In this document: positions 11,103 to 25,000 of the stretch, piece by piece
Layout: each line of letters starts with the position of its first letter
Position numbering within the stretch: the first letter of the stretch is position 1
Assembly: GCF_023278565.1 (NCBI RefSeq)
Contig: NC_064675.1
Span: 3,224,001 to 3,288,000 of the forward strand
Reading direction: 5' to 3'
Source of the DNA: Colletotrichum lupini
Lineage: Eukaryota; Ascomycota; Sordariomycetes; Glomerellales; Glomerellaceae
DNA: 64,000 nt
Notes under the pieces: generated by a model
Seen by the model: only the letters and a program-made list of their open reading frames with translations
What the model was told of the DNA's origin: nothing
Databases searched by the model: none
Translations under genes and position numbers: made by a program

Positions 11103-14100
11103 GCTCTGGCTCAGCTGGTGTGGTGCAGACTAAGCAGGGTTCTGGGAGCAATTTCTCTGTTTCCTACCGCTGCATCTCTTACCACTCATTCTTTCTCGTC
11201 CCATTCATGATTCCCCCATTGGCACTGACATTCACCATTCACCATTCACCGCTCGCCTTATCGCTCCGGCCTCCGGTACCTGACGGGCGTCCTCTCCCGC
11301 GTGAACCTCCCCTCCCAATTCTGCGCAATCCATTCACAAACCAAGAGGGGTCACCAGGTACCATACCTGTCTTGGCTTTTCCACTGCCAGGTTCAGCCCA
11401 GTCGTCACACCCTGTCAGTCGATCTTCGCATAAGATGCAAATCTTCCCTACCGGGAGATATCCCATCTCGCACATCATTGACAACGCATCTAGCTCGCCC
11501 CGAATTCTGACTCTTCGCTATCCCCATCTCGGCATCTTTCCCACCTCGTGCTCTACTGACACTGGAGCTTCCTCCCTCTGTTCTGCCCAAGAGAAGGGGG
11601 GGGGGGAGACATCGAGATCCCCACGGAATCCGCTCCGGCGATCAAATTTTTATCCTCACTTCCCTGTGCCAGACGATATGGAGTAATTCATGGAATCGAA
11701 ATTCAGAGACACATGGCAGAAATGCAACAGAGTTTTCGTCATTCTCTGACTACTCTTTTGTCTTCTTGTTCCTCATTCTCGTGCGTTTCCCGGCCCGGGC
11801 GCAACTGCCAGCTCACACCCGTTGGAAGTTTGATGGGACTCTCATCTGTCCGTTTCAATGCACAAACGCAAACGTTCGCAGCGGACCACAACCCGCGCGC
11901 CGCTGCATCGCACTACTGTACTCCGTACGGCTGCGTTCCTCTCCATCATTTCCCTCTCATAGACTGTCACTCTCATTCTGGTACCCCCGGAGCGTGTATC
12001 CCTACCTGCTCGATATTAATAGCGCTGCTTTTGATATACCCGCTCAAAGTGCCGGCCGTTCTCCCATTCTCATTCCCATTTCATCTCTGATTCAGTACCG
12101 ACCTGGTCCGGCGTGTCGTCTCTAGCGTGACGATACTCCATAGTCCATTCTCCGTACCAGAGGAGAGGACCACCACCGCATATGCCAACCTACGGCCTGC
12201 GACCTGCCTGCTCTACCTTACCTTATCATCTCCAAGCAAACTTGTCTTTCCAACCCCAGCTTCATCCCCCATGTCAGGCCATACCGAAGGCCCCATATCG
12301 CCCAGATAACCCGACGGGCTGTACTCCGTAGTCCAGGAAAATCAAGGCAGCCGAGGAAAGCTTTGGGCGCATTTCAGCTCACGCGCACTGTCGCCGTCCG
12401 TCCGTTTACCGATCCCACGTTGAGTCTGTGATCCTCAGCACCCTAGAAAGAAGCATTGACGACCAAAAGTTGGCCGACTCTAGATGCCCAATTGCCGCCA
12501 GCAATGCCTTCATTCCGGTCTTCCCAACAATGGACAACGCATTTGCCATCTCATTTGCTTTTTTCAACATGGCCCATCCGTCCGCCTCGATTTCGATTTC
12601 TTCTTTTCGCTAGTTTTGCCAAATACTTTTGCTTTACGTGCGAAAGCTGGTTTGGAAAACGGGTCCCCCGGCTCTACTGTCTAAGTCTTGCAAGTTTGGT
12701 TCGTAAAAGACCAGATGACAGGGCCCCCGTCCCATTCACGAAAAAGCAAGCATGAAGCATAGGCCAACGTCCGATCTCCGGCCCATCATCCAGGACATTT
12801 CAGGCCATTCATCGCATTCTAATTCCTCCCTCACATTCAAGCCGTGTCGTAAGACGCAGGTGGGTGTTGCTCTGTAGCTCGGCCTTTCCATTGTTGGGAC
12901 TACCTCAGGACGCTCCAGAAATATCCCATCCCGCTTCCTTCGAGAGCATTCGGCGTTCTTTTACAAAGCGCCACCCCGGAGCCCAATCGGCCCTCACAAA
13001 CTGTAACACACAGACTCGGAGGACCGAGACACACGATCTTCCCGAGTCTCAACAGCACACCAAGTCTGCCCGTTTTCACCCCTAATCCTTCCATGGTCGT
13101 TTCCAAACTTTTCCATGAGGCCAGAAAGAGAAAAAAAAAAATCCGGTGGCTGGGAGGATTTCCCAGGGTAGCTCTAAACCGGGGTTCATCTTGTATTCCA
13201 CCTCACGAGCACCTCATCCGTGCATATGTTTCATCGAGGTCGTAGTGCTGCACTCGCTGTCCCTCTGACCGTGACAGCCTGGGTCCGGGGCCCAACGAGA
13301 AAGATATCCCCAAAGGCCAGAAACTCTGCAGAGCACGTCGCTCTCTCTCTCCCGAGTCCCCGGCATGTCCTGCAAAAGACTCTACCTCCGACGACCGACG
13401 TGGACTCACCATCTCGCCTTTACAGCTGGTGAGCTGCTCGCTCTGCCACGGGGCGAAAGTGACTTGCAGATCCCAAGAAACGTCCAACCCTCAAATGTGG
13501 GTGAGAAGCTCCAACACTCGAAGAGGGGGGAGGGGAAGCACAGGACCCGTAGATCCACCCCCTCCTTCTTCATGTCGTTCCTGTCCCAAGCTTCCTAGCC
13601 GAGTGCAACCGTATTTCAACCTTGAACGTTGAACGTCTTTTTTTTTTTTGATAGCTTTTGCTCAGCCTCCTGTACCTCCATCTCAGTGGCAACTCTCTCA
13701 GTGGCAGTAGTAGATACTAGGTAGGAGCTCTCACGCTCTCTGGAGCTATCCCGTCCAGGCTCGCTTTCTTTCGTGTCGAGTTGCCACGAAGAAAGACTAG
13801 GTCGATCGACCTGCATATCTAGCCCCTCCATTAGAGCGTTTTCCCTCTTCACCACGGTGTTCAGTAGCCCTCGCGCCTACATTAGTCTCTACAACTAGGA
13901 ACCCGATCCAAAAAGCAGCCCGCTCCCGAGAAATCCGGGTCAGAGAGAGGGGGCACCTTGGTGATCTTGGTTTGCGCGGAGAAGGATTACCTGCAGACTG
14001 CAGCAGCTAGACTCGCTCATGTCGTAATATGTTGCACATGAAAAAGAAGAACCTGCAGTAGCGCACGATAGTAAAGCGAGATATCGCAGCTTACGCCACC

Positions 14101-15500
14101 TTGGCCACCCTCGTTCCCCCCCCATTCAGCGCCGCATCAGGTGGGTGTGAACCGTTTGACCACACCTCTTTCTCTCTGCCCTTCCCACCATCTTCTCATG
14201 GATCCAGGAACTATCAGACGAAAGGACCTGAATGTCAACAAACACACAACTACCTCTCTCAAAAAGAATGGAAACGCGTCCCGAAGTCGCGTTTGGCTTA
14301 TATGCAATGACACGGCAATAGAGGAGACCTAACTGCAGGATCGTGGTATTTACATTGATTGCTACATGGCTCCCTTTCACCATTCTAGTAGATCTTCACA
14401 TTGTCCTGCCCGTCATGGGCCGAAAGATGCGTGTAAACCCAGCGTAGAAACTGATACACACAGGACCTTGACTTAGCTCAAGCTCCAGAAATCCCCATCA
14501 AGGGTTTCTCGAAGAAGAAGAAAAAAAACGCAAGACATACCAGAACCCTCTCTTGGCTCCCTCATCCTCATAGCCTTACTCTACCTGCCAACATGACTCC
14601 AGACTTGCCGTCCCTACCCACGGGATACCAAAAGAATAGAAGAGTTAAAAAAAAAAACCCTCCTAACCTGCCAAGAAAAGATCCACCCTCCTCACCTCGA
14701 AGATCAACTACAACAGGAGGTATACCCCCAAGCCAAAAACTCAAAACCTATTCGTAGATCGGAAAACCGTACCCCCGAAAAGACTCGGGAAGAGGGTAGG
14801 ACTCAGACACGGCACAAACACCTTCACACCACCACAATGACGCCATCACCGCCCGCACCGGCCTGACCTTGCGCTTCTCTCCCTGCGTAGACTGAGAGAG
14901 AGACAGACGATCCTCTCGATCAGGCGTCGGAATAGAAAAAAAAAAAAAAAGACTAGAAATAACTTTACGCCACCCAAGCTTCTCAGGACCCCTCAGGGAC
15001 CAAAAAAACAAAAAGAGGAGGCACTCAAACGCACACGCAACGCATGGTCCCGACAACACCAGAGCTAGCGCAGCTTCGCGCCGGATCCCACAGCTCAGAT
15101 TCTTTGTTTGACACGACGGACTGATCAGCCAGCCGGCCGGGCGGCGGCGGGGAGAGAGAGAGGGGGGAGGTCACGGGCCAAGAAAAGGCGAAAGAGACTT
15201 GAGTGAGGATAAAGAAAAGAAATTCGGGGTTTGCATTACTAGTTGGTGTGGGACATCTGTATGATAATGGGAACAATACCTACTGCTGCACGCCTCCAAA
15301 ACCCCTTCCTTCCTCTCTTAGCGAACAAATCTTGCCACATGTGAACTGAATCTACTCCCAACCAATCCTGGAAACTACCTGGACATAGCTTTCTCCTCTC
15401 GTCATCTCGCTCTCTCTCCATGCCCTGCCCCGTGACATCCTTCACCTGCATCCACAGCCAGCCACATCCAGCACGGACTATTGAAACTAGCACCTAGCAT

Positions 15501-18500
15501 TTAATCCAAAACGCGGCCTGCAGTAGCGGCACCGCTCTTATCGCGAGTCTCAGTCTTCTTCAGGGCCTTGCCAAGTTGGATCTCCCCGAGCAGACCCGCG
15601 GGCCGTCCACCTGCTGGAGGCCCTGACGGTGCGTCACCCGCCGGTGGTGGGGGAGGTGGTGGCGGGGGAGCTCCCATGCCTGGAGGGGGAGGAGGCGGCG
15701 GCGGCGGCGGGCCACCTGGTGCGGGCGATGCCGGCATCGGTGGCGGAGGAGGGGCCGAAGGAACCTCGGGTGCCGGGCCTGGTGGGGGAGGAGGAGCACC
15801 GGTAGCTGGCATAGGCGGCGGGGGAGGAGGGAACGCAGGTGAGGCGTCGCTACCCATGGCCGGGCTGACAGGGTTAGACATCGGCTTGTCTCCGGTGGCC
15901 GAAAGTGGTCGCGGGGGGGCCATGGTTCCGAACAGTATGGAAGCCAGAGCCGCAGCGCTACTGCCGCCAGGACGGTCATCATCGTCGGAATCTTCATCGT
16001 CCTCCTTATCCGTGCCCCAGTCATCGTCCTCGTCAGGGCGCTTGCGGGAGAAGGGTCCGGAGGGAGCCGGGGGAGAGGCAGCTGCGGGAGCTGCCTTGCT
16101 CTCTTGCGCCATACGGTGGAAGGGGTTAGTAGACTGCGCAGCCGCCGGGGGTGGGGGAGGGGCGGCGGCAGGTGCGGAAGGTTCGCTCGGGGCCGAGGTG
16201 GATTCGGATGAGTGAGAGAGCATGCGGTGGTACGGGTTGCGGCTCTCGTTCTCGGTCGGTGGGCTTGTGACCACTGTCGGAACAGGGGGCGGAGAAGGCT
16301 GCTTCTCGAGCTCCTGACTACTGATCTGGCTACCGCCCTGAGTAGGAGTAGAGGCCTGAGGGGTAATTTGGGATGGGCCATCTTCGTCGTCCGATGAGCT
16401 GTCATCATCGTCATTCATAGCCTCGAGCTGGCGTTGGAGCTCCAACTCGCGCTGACGGGCAGCTTCAATCTCGGCCCTCTGTGCTGCCAACTTGGCCTCC
16501 TTCTCCTTTTGCTCAGCAAGTGCTGCCTTCTTCTTGCGCTTCTCCTCTTCCTTCTTGAGCTTGCCCTGCTTGACTTGTTCCTCAAGTGCCTTGAGGCGAG
16601 CAGCTGCAGATTGTCGTTCGGTCTCAAGATCATCTTGCTGCTCTCTAGCGCTCGCCCTGTGTATCCATTAGCATATGTTCGTCTTCGGTTGTTTTCCAAC
16701 AGACTTACTCCAATTCCTTGGTGGCACGCTGTTGCTCCTCGTGCTCCCTGGCGAGACGCTCTTCTTCGGCCTGTTTAGCCGCTTGCTCTTCCTCCGCCTT
16801 CCGCGAGGCCTCTCTCTCAGCAGCATCGCTCTTGGCGGCCTTCCTCGATGGCGGCGGGGGAGGCTTCTTGGCAGCCGGGGCCGGAGCGCCCGTCTCCTCG
16901 GCGAGCCGGGCTTGACGTTCAGTCTCACGACGCTCATCCTCCTCCTCGGCCTGGCGCAGCTTAGCGGCACGCTCGGCTCTCTCGCGCTCCATTCTCTGGG
17001 CAGCCGTCTCACCAGGCTTAGTAGGAGCCTTAATACCCAGGGCAGCAAGTCGCTCAGCCATACGCTGCTCAGCCTGCTGCTTGATGAAAGCAGCACGCTC
17101 CTCGGGGGTCTTGTAAGAAGAGTACGAGCCTCCGGGAGTAGTGGTGCGCGAGGGAGGCGCAGGGCTCTCGAGGCGGGCGGCGGGGCTGGCCGCGGCAGGC
17201 TCTCTTGAGGATACACGAGCAGCCGAAGGCGAAGACGAGGAAGTAGGGCGACGGTCCTGTGCCCGAACACGCGCAGCGCGGCTAGATCGCTGAAGATCAA
17301 AGATGAAATCTCTGACTTCATCCTCGACGCCCAGAGCATCCTCCCAGCGTCGCTTCTCGTGTTCGTTGGAGGCCGTCGTGGTGCCTTCTTTCAAGTTGTC
17401 TTCAATACCGCGAGCAAAGTCACGCACAGAATCTTCCACGTCTCTGACCATGCTCTCGTTGTTCTCCTTCTCGGTCTTGATTTTATGGTTCTCTTCCTCA
17501 AGGCGCTTGGGGCCTTCGTCGTCGAAGCTCGACTCAACCTTCTTACCCGTCAAGGCTGCAGTACGTTGCTGCATCATAGCCTTGGCTCGAGCCTTCAGTC
17601 TGTCAGACTCTGTTACGGCACCGCCAGGACCAGTTCCGACAATAGCAGCGGCACTGTTCGGGTGAGCCTTTGCATCCTTGAGCCTGAAGAGCTCGAGTCT
17701 TGCTTCTGCAATAGCCTTTTCGGTCTTGCGGACGGCAGAGGCCAGTTCAGGGACCTTGTCTGTGAGATTCTGGAGCTGTCGCTTCAAGGATCGTCTCTCG
17801 GCTTCCGAGTCTCCCGACGAAAGTGCAGCATCCGGGTTCGCATCAATGTCGTCCTGGATGCGGCGAATGCGGCGGTACAGCTCCTCGGCCTCCCGACGGT
17901 CACGTCTGTCGAGCAAGTCGTCCTCCTCCAAGTTCTTCTCATCGGCAAAATCCATGGCGTCGAGGAGGACTTCCTTCTCTCGGATCTTCTTTTTCAATTG
18001 ATCAAGTCCAAGGTCATCGTATGCGGTAGAGGATGGCGACTCGGGGCGGGGCGAGTTATTGCCAACACGGCGACGAGCACTAGACCTATATCCGACCTGT
18101 TCATCGTTGTTCTTGAAAACTGTGGCATCCTTACGCCCAGTGCTCTGGCCGCCAGGGGTGCCTCTCAACGAGTGAGTCTTCATGTAGCTGACACCAGTCT
18201 TCTGAGGAAGCAGAGCTGCACCAGACTTGGAACGGAACTCTGACTCCTGGCTCAACATTGATCGGATGGTGCCGATAGACTCATTGAAGTTTCTCGTCGA
18301 GGGAGGAACAAGCTCAGGCGGCAGCTGGTTAGGCAAGGGATATCCATTGAGCTTCCTGTAAATCAAATGCATAGCAACTGCGAATTCGTCCAGGTTCAGG
18401 CGACCCTTGTTACCATTGTCAGCAAGGGTCCAGACACGCTCGAGGTCCGGCTTCTCGAGACCACTCTGTCCAAAGATTTCAATGGCGACGTCTCCGCCGA

Positions 18501-19746
18501 TGAAGCCCTTGTGAAGTCCATCCCATGCCTTGAAGAGTGCGTCGTAGCGTTGCTTCTCCTCCTTGGTGATAGCCCAAGGAATGACGGCATTACCCTGCAG
18601 ACCCTGCGTAGTGAAGCTTCCCTGCTCCCGGCCTTGCTGAGGCATCATTCTAGCCTGAAGAGCATCGATGTTGGGCAGACCCGTGGAAGGGGCGTTGACA
18701 AGACCCCATTGGCCGGGGCGGCCGGTAGGCTGCGCGTTCAGAGGCGCAGCCATTGGACCTCCGCCCGGCGTGAGGCTATTGCCATACCCGGTGGGCATGG
18801 GTGGCATGGGTGGTCGTGGCCCGTTGTATCCCGTGGGTTGCGGGTTCATTCCGGTCGGCTGCGCATTAAGGTTGGGGAACCCAGTCTGCTGAGGTTGCAG
18901 CCCTTGTGTCTGCCCGAAGCCCTGAGCTTGCTGCCCGGGGAAACCGGTCATCTGTGCCTGCAGAAGCTGGGAGTTGGAAGTTTGAGGCTGAGGCTGATGA
19001 ATCGTGGGCTCGGTGCTCGACCTGCCGGTAGCAGTGCTGCCAGGTGTATCTCGGCCGGCGTCCTCCGCAATGCTGAAGTTGATAATGTCCACGACGCTGG
19101 ACACCTCATTCTTGATGTTCTCGGGCAATGTCGAGGGTATGGACTTTCCAGTGAGCTTCAGGTTGCACAAGTACATTGCGAGGGCGAATTCGGGGAAGTG
19201 AAGCTCTCCAGATCGTGTCGTGTCGGCAAGAGTCCTGCATATACTCCGTAAGCACAACTTATTACAAAGCGCAAGCTAGAAAGGCACTGACCAAATGTGT
19301 GAGAGCGAGTCGCCGTCCAAGCGTGATCGCATCAGCAGGTCTCTCGCCTTGTCTCCGGACATTGTCGTTGCCTGGCCTTCACCAACCGCAGACTTGAAGA
19401 GAGTCTCAAACTTGGACTGATCCGGAGCTGTGATGAACGATAGTCGAATGTTTGGAATCTTGTTGGCAGACTTAGGGCGTCGACCAGCTGGCTTCGGCGT
19501 GCCCCCGGTTCGGAAAGAAGCAGCCATCTGGCTAAAGCCCGTGGCTTGGGGCTTGATAGGAGTCGGGGCAGCCGTCTGCTGCTGGCTCTGGAAGCCAGTA
19601 GGTTGAGGTTGCTGGGCTTGCGGGAAACCAGTCTGCTGGGCTTGCAGCTGGCCTGGGAATCCAGTCTGTTGAGGCTGCTGCTGCTGAGCAAAACCAGTCG
19701 GCTGAGGCTGCTGTTGCTGTTGCTGACCTGGGAATCCAGTCTGCTG

Positions 19747-19786
<40 letters not shown>

Positions 19787-20112
19787 TGGAACTGCGACTG
19801 GTACTGCGAGGGGATCGACGGCATCGGGGGAGCGCCGGTCTGGAAGCTCTGCTGCGGCTGCGGCTGGCCGGGGAAGCCGGTGAACTGGGGCTGGAGCTGT
19901 TGAGGAGCTTGCTGCTGCGGTTGCTGTTGCATCCCCGGGTAGCCGGTGAACTGCTGTTGCAACGGTGCCTGGCCGAAGCCTGTGGGCTGAGGAGCAAAAG
20001 GGCCCGGCTGCTGCTGCTGGCCCGGCTGCTGGCCGAAAGAGCTTCCACCATATTGCTGCGCGCCGGGCCGTTGGCTATTGCCGCCCAGGAAGGCATTCGA
20101 GTTCGAGTACAT
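15501..20112 (-). CDS. PAN1: Pan1, actin cytoskeleton and endocytosis scaffold
   Basis: Pan1 scaffolds the endocytic coat with End3 and Sla1 and activates Arp2/3. Exons 20112-19292, 19234-16709 and 16656-15501 (introns 57 and 52 bp) give 1,500 residues. Order of parts: Gln/Pro/Gly-rich N-terminus with many TGF/TGY repeats and a polyGln run (1-220); EH domain 1 (about 223-335, split by intron 1 at HIW/TLAD); EH domain 2 (about 494-590, [15 protein letters not shown] to [14 protein letters not shown]); a long charged coiled coil (about 690-1110); acidic and polyproline tracts; a C-terminal WH2-like motif ([13 protein letters not shown]). At least seven LxxQxTG sites match the Prk1/Ark1 kinase consensus. 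I chose the start [11 protein letters not shown] because fungal Pan1 proteins begin this way; the frame is open 53 codons further upstream. Its neighbour is the PH-LRR gene. Confidence 0.95.
19750..19782. repeat. CTG/CAG trinucleotide repeat in PAN1
   Basis: Eleven uninterrupted CTG units, read as CAG on the coding strand, encode a polyglutamine run in the N-terminal region of Pan1. Such runs often vary in length between strains. Confidence 0.9.
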
Positions 20113-22008
20113 GATGGGCGGGATGATTGGTGCCGACGAGGATGTCGGGCTTCGAAAAGAAAAGGACAGAGATGGAGGAACTCCTGATGGAACGGTTAGG
20201 AGACTCGGACGATAAGGGGATTGGGAATCGGGTGAGACGAACGTCACGAGCGGAGGATCTCCGTCGATCAAGGTTGGTTGAAAGAGCTCTTTGCCAATTC
20301 CTCTTGTGACAGTTGCAAAAGCAAGAGGTCGCGGAGGTGGCGAGGATAGGGAAAAGTAGAAAGTCAGTGGTGGCCGGAGTTGATGGCAACGCTGGATGAC
20401 GAAGCGCTCACAAGTGTCCAGCTTGACACGGAGGTTTCAGTAGGAAGGTGCGGCGGCTTGAACGGGGGGGCCAGTAAGGTGAAGTGGTTGGTTTGCCCAG
20501 TTGGAACCTGGCAAGCCTGGCAGCAGAGCGAAACAGGGATCTATCAGTGTCCAAATGTGGCTTGGGCTCCAAGTGGGTCTCCTATCGCAGAACATTACGT
20601 GATGCCGCGTGGACTGGAACTACGTACAGTTATTAGGTGCATATGTCCTTAGCGGAGCGCCTTTCTCCAGCATCCTCACGCTTCGCAGGACCATTGTGTC
20701 CAAAAACCGAATCTGGGCCAGAGCTTCCAACAATTGGTCTGTTTGGGAATTCTTATAGGCAGGATAGATTCCTGTCAATTGAGGCTGCAAGTGCTCCAAC
20801 AGAAAGGCTAATAAGCGCAAGGTATCTCGGTTCGAGTCGGCAAGGTAGTGAGCCCAACCTCGCTTCTTACTTCCATACGCTTAAACGTACGCTCGGTCCT
20901 CGTTAAACGCATCGAAGCTTCTCAGGTGTGTGCCGTCCAAGTCCATTCATTGTTCAGAGGCGTCCATGGAACTTCTACTGACAAGTGTGCTCTGCCACAT
21001 TCCGTCCTATTACAGACTTACAGAGCAGGACTACTAACATCGTTCCTATGCCAAGCAGGCGAACCGCCCAAACAGCCACAGCTTCTACCCCATACAACAT
21101 TCTCACTCCTCGTGTCTTGCAGCCTTTGCCCCCCTCCCCGCATCTGCAGCATCAGAGTTTCGACACGTCGGTCCGCGCAAACAAGGAGATGGTAGCCAGT
21201 GGTCCCAACGCATCGGCAAATACAAGCCGCCTGCGCGTAGCGTATATGCAGGGATTGCAGCAAGTCTTGGTGGGTACTGCTCAAGTGAAACATCTCAGCC
21301 TTTACGGGTACAGAGTAAGGTGTCGCTGCGCCCTTACTGAGTCCAGACACCATTCCACCTGATCCGAACATGCGGCCCTCCTCTCCCCCGCAACGCCGGC
21401 CAATGGCCAGCAACATCCGGATCCGGGTGGGTTCCGCATGCAGCGGCCCGAAATCCGGGGTTGGCGATGCGTGTCATGTACGGAGACATCATCAATGCAA
21501 GACGCGGAACTACTGTTACTCTCACTATGAAGCGGACATGGTCGAGCCATGTTGAATAATCTCACAATTATGTATTATCGGTGAGAAACTGACTACCCTC
21601 CAACCAAAGCATGCTCCATCCTCTGATAGTATTCCTACATTGGGCATAATCCAAAACAAAGTAAGTATGCTGAGCGAGGACCCTCCAACGCCGAAACTGT
21701 AAGCCAACCGTGCCCATGGCACGGGATAGAATCCAACACTAATACTAGAGCATTGCTGCGAGTCTGGGTATCAATCCCGCGCGGTATTCCAAAAAACAAA
21801 ACACCCGTTTCTCCCTTTTATAAACGCCTTGTTAAACAAGAAAACACAAAAAATGATGTTGCCGTCGCTAATGTCTAATGATTTGGTAAACGTGGGAGAT
21901 TGTATGTGGGACACATGAGTTGGTGTCTTTCGTGTTTTTTTCGTTTCGCTTTTCTTTCGTTCCTTCTTTTTCAATGTTTTTGTTCTTCGTTTCGATTGTG
22001 TGTTTGAT
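20113..22008. other. PAN1 upstream region / PH-LRR 3' region
   Basis: These 1.9 kb lie between the 3' end of the PH-LRR gene and the start of PAN1, both minus strand, and should hold the PAN1 promoter. The open frames here are short and unrecognisable. No RNA gene or TATA box is evident. Confidence 0.5.
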
Positions 22009-25000
22009 TCATCTAAGTCTCGTGGTCGACACTGAGGGCCCCGCTTTCCTGCCGACGTCCTGGTCCTGGCCTTGCGTCGAATCGTCGAGGTTGAATCCAT
22101 GTTGTATCATATGTTTGAGAAGAGAAAGATCGAACTCATTAGCGTTCTCATCGATGATGCGAGGTGCATCGCGAGACGGTGGTGCGCTGGACGCAATTGA
22201 ATACTCCTTGACGGGGCTCTCAGCAGGAGCCCATTCGGGAGGGGTCGGAAGACCGGAGGACCCGCTGGCAACCTCTGTCGCGGGGCTTTCCATGACTTCC
22301 TCGCGAGTGACATGGTGAGGAGCTGCCGAGGCACCAAACTCTTCCATCCCCTCCAGAGGCGGAGTATTTGCGCCAAAGTATACGCTGCCGCGATAGCCAG
22401 GCTGCATAATCTTGCGTCGGGTCTTCATTGCCTTGATGGCAAGGCCTCCGAAGACAGTGCCGAGCTCAAGGGCGATCCAATCCTCCTGGCCTTCCACTTG
22501 AGGATCCCACTGCATAATCGCCATCTCCTTTTCAGAACTCAAGGTCCGATTTCTCTCGAGAAGACGTTCAATCTGAGCCGTCTTGACGCTCCACTCGTCC
22601 TTCAAGTTCTCCATGAGAGCATTGTTCTTGTCCATTTCCATTGCAAAGTTGTCAAAAGTGGCCTTTGAAAGGACCTTGGACGCGCGGCGGGCTCGAGACG
22701 AAGTCGGCTGGCTCGTTGGCATGCCGACGTTCTGGACGCTGAACTTGATAGCCCGGCTGAGCTCAGACCGCGAGAACGGGCAAAACTCCTGGATAGAGCT
22801 ATTGTGGTCAAGAGATCTAACCATGTGGGATAAGTTGGACAGATTGAAGTTATTCTCCTGTACGTCGAGTGTCGTGAGGGTTTGGTTGAGTTGGATCGCA
22901 TGTGCCAGATCACCAATGTTCAAGTTCAACTTTTGGTTTCGGATTCGCAGGTGACGCAGCGTCTTGTTCTCGGCGAGTCCGGAGAGAGAGCGCGAGAAGC
23001 CCAGGCCGAGTTGACCCTCGTCGAGCTTGGCGGAAAAGCCGGAGAAGTCGAGGTACTGGACCGATTTGTTCGTGGCAAAGAACTCTGACACGGCCATGCA
23101 GGCGTCCTCGCTGACTTGTCCAGGGGTTGAAGTTCCCACCAGGCTAAGCAGTCGGATCGATTTGTTGACTGAGAGCGCGTTGATGAGCTTGATGTAGTTG
23201 TCTTCGTTTTGAAATTCAACCATATCCATGAAGAGGGACGTCGGCCCGAAATTGTCAACAATGGCAGATACCAAATCGTCCGTGCCGTTCTCGAGATAGT
23301 TGCCACTGATAGAGCAAGTAATCACTCTTGCTTCACCCATGCTGCGGAAGAGAGTTGCGATTTGGGAACCGGTCATTGCACAATTATTGAGGTCAAGCCT
23401 GCGGAGATAGTCGGCCTGTGAAGACTTCAAGTAGTCGCCCAGGACTTGCAATGTGGCGTCATTGAGCTAGAGCAGAATCAGCAACTGCATGAAAACAAGG
23501 TTCACTTGACTTACGTTGATGTGTGAGAGATCCAGATCCTCAAGTCCCCATCCCATGATAGTCTCGTCGAGGAAGATGGTATCCTTGGCCTGAGTGAGGC
23601 AATTTCCTGCGATGCCGAGTTTTCGCAAATTATAGAAATGAGCCAGATTCTGCTTCACGGCCATGTGATCCACGTGTCCAATATTGCGAGAAGTATTGAG
23701 AGCCTCCATCTTGTATCCCTGGGAGGGTAAAGCGTCCCAGACTTCCTCCAAGCTTCTCTCGTCAAGGTTGCATCTAGAAATGTCGAGCTCCTTGAGAAGA
23801 TCCGGAATATGGAGAACGCCCACTGTAAAATCATTAGCCAATTGAGTTGTGAAAACCCATGTAGTCCACTCACCAAGGTCGTCAACTTCAGCTGCCGTCA
23901 GTGGGTTCCCACCAACCAGCAAAGTATCACAAGGAGTGCTGCGGGTTTTGAGCAGAAGAAGGATAGGACGAACGACCTCGGGATCCTTCTTGGTCCCGGC
24001 ACGAGCGCGTGAGACACCAACAATGTTCCGCGATGCCAGAACGTTGGTCAAGTCTATCTTACGGACAGAACCAGAGGTGAAGGCAACGGCGTGAATTTCC
24101 TGGGATAACAGTGGGGCAGTCTTGATGATGTCTCGATGCATGGGATCGATGACAAATCCTGCCACGGTTAGCTTGAATGCTTGATAAGGTTCAGGAATTG
24201 CCGGCTTACCATCGCGAGAAATGTCAGCTATGGACTCGTCCCATCCCGGAACATCGGTCAGCCCGCAAAGGGGCGAGAAATCGACGTCACGGAACGACAG
24301 AGCCTTGAAGTAGTCATTGAAGCGGAGGGCCTTGAAGACTGCCAAAAGCTGGAGTGCCGTGTATCCACCTGCTTCCTTCGCAGGGAGAAGTCGAAATTCT
24401 GGGCAGTGCTCCCGGCGTTCGCATTTCCAATTCACAGTCCATTCGGGAGGCTTGCACTGGAACGTCGCACAATACGCCTCGAGGGTGCGCTTAAGTCCAC
24501 CATAGTCTTGTCCAGTTGGAAGGAGCAACTGAGCGGTGAGACCCCTAATGTCGAAAATGTGCCGTTGCATGTGCTGAGGCCAAGCAGGCTTCACTGCGCG
24601 ATCTGCCTTCATGAACGTCATGACGATCTCTCTGTACCACCGACTAGCCAGCTCGAGTCGTTTCTCGTTTTCACAAGGGAGTCTTGAATAGGGGTTAGTA
24701 ACACTGATGGCAGCCCACAAAATACACCAGACACATACCGGAATCCAAGAACGAACCGCTCCTCGTGAGGGACCATAGTCGCTTTCAAGCGGACCAGGGA
24801 CGTCAAGCCAAAAACTACGGTGTTGATTTCGATGTCCTGGGGAGCTTTGTATACGGAAGTCCTGGCGACTCGCACAAGATAGCACTTGTTCTGGCCGAGA
24901 AGCAAGTAATACGATGATCCGTCACGAGACTTTTTGGCATTTTCAATGTTCTCGGCTTTGGTACTGAGGAGGGTGGTGCGTTGAACGACTGGAAAGATAT

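Larger units (their letters stand above)
6309..15500. other. 9.2 kb stretch with no recognisable gene
   Basis: This lies between the forkhead start and the PAN1 stop. The plus strand is purine-rich from about 6.5 to 8.1 kb (a pyrimidine-rich leader for the forkhead gene on the minus strand), then clearly pyrimidine-rich from about 10.5 to 13.6 kb. It contains a GGT/AGT microsatellite, a TGCA-dense block (10988-11102), a triple ATTCACC repeat near 11229, and homopolymer A runs. Longer open frames here (for example 10115-10987 and 10988-11686, plus) have no recognisable domain and look like composition-driven open frames. I see no tRNA B-box with a matching A-box. Confidence 0.55.

Noticed and set aside
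10115..11686. Two consecutive plus-strand open frames of 290 and 232 codons
   Set aside because: No recognisable domain; composition follows the local C/T bias, and no start or splice context supports them.
15568..16215. Glycine-rich frame antisense to PAN1
   Set aside because: It is the mirror of the polyproline region of Pan1 on the opposite strand.
17359..20187. Long open frames antisense to PAN1 (294, 294 and 213 codons)
   Set aside because: They are shadows of the Pan1 coding frame in GC-rich and CAG-repeat sequence.
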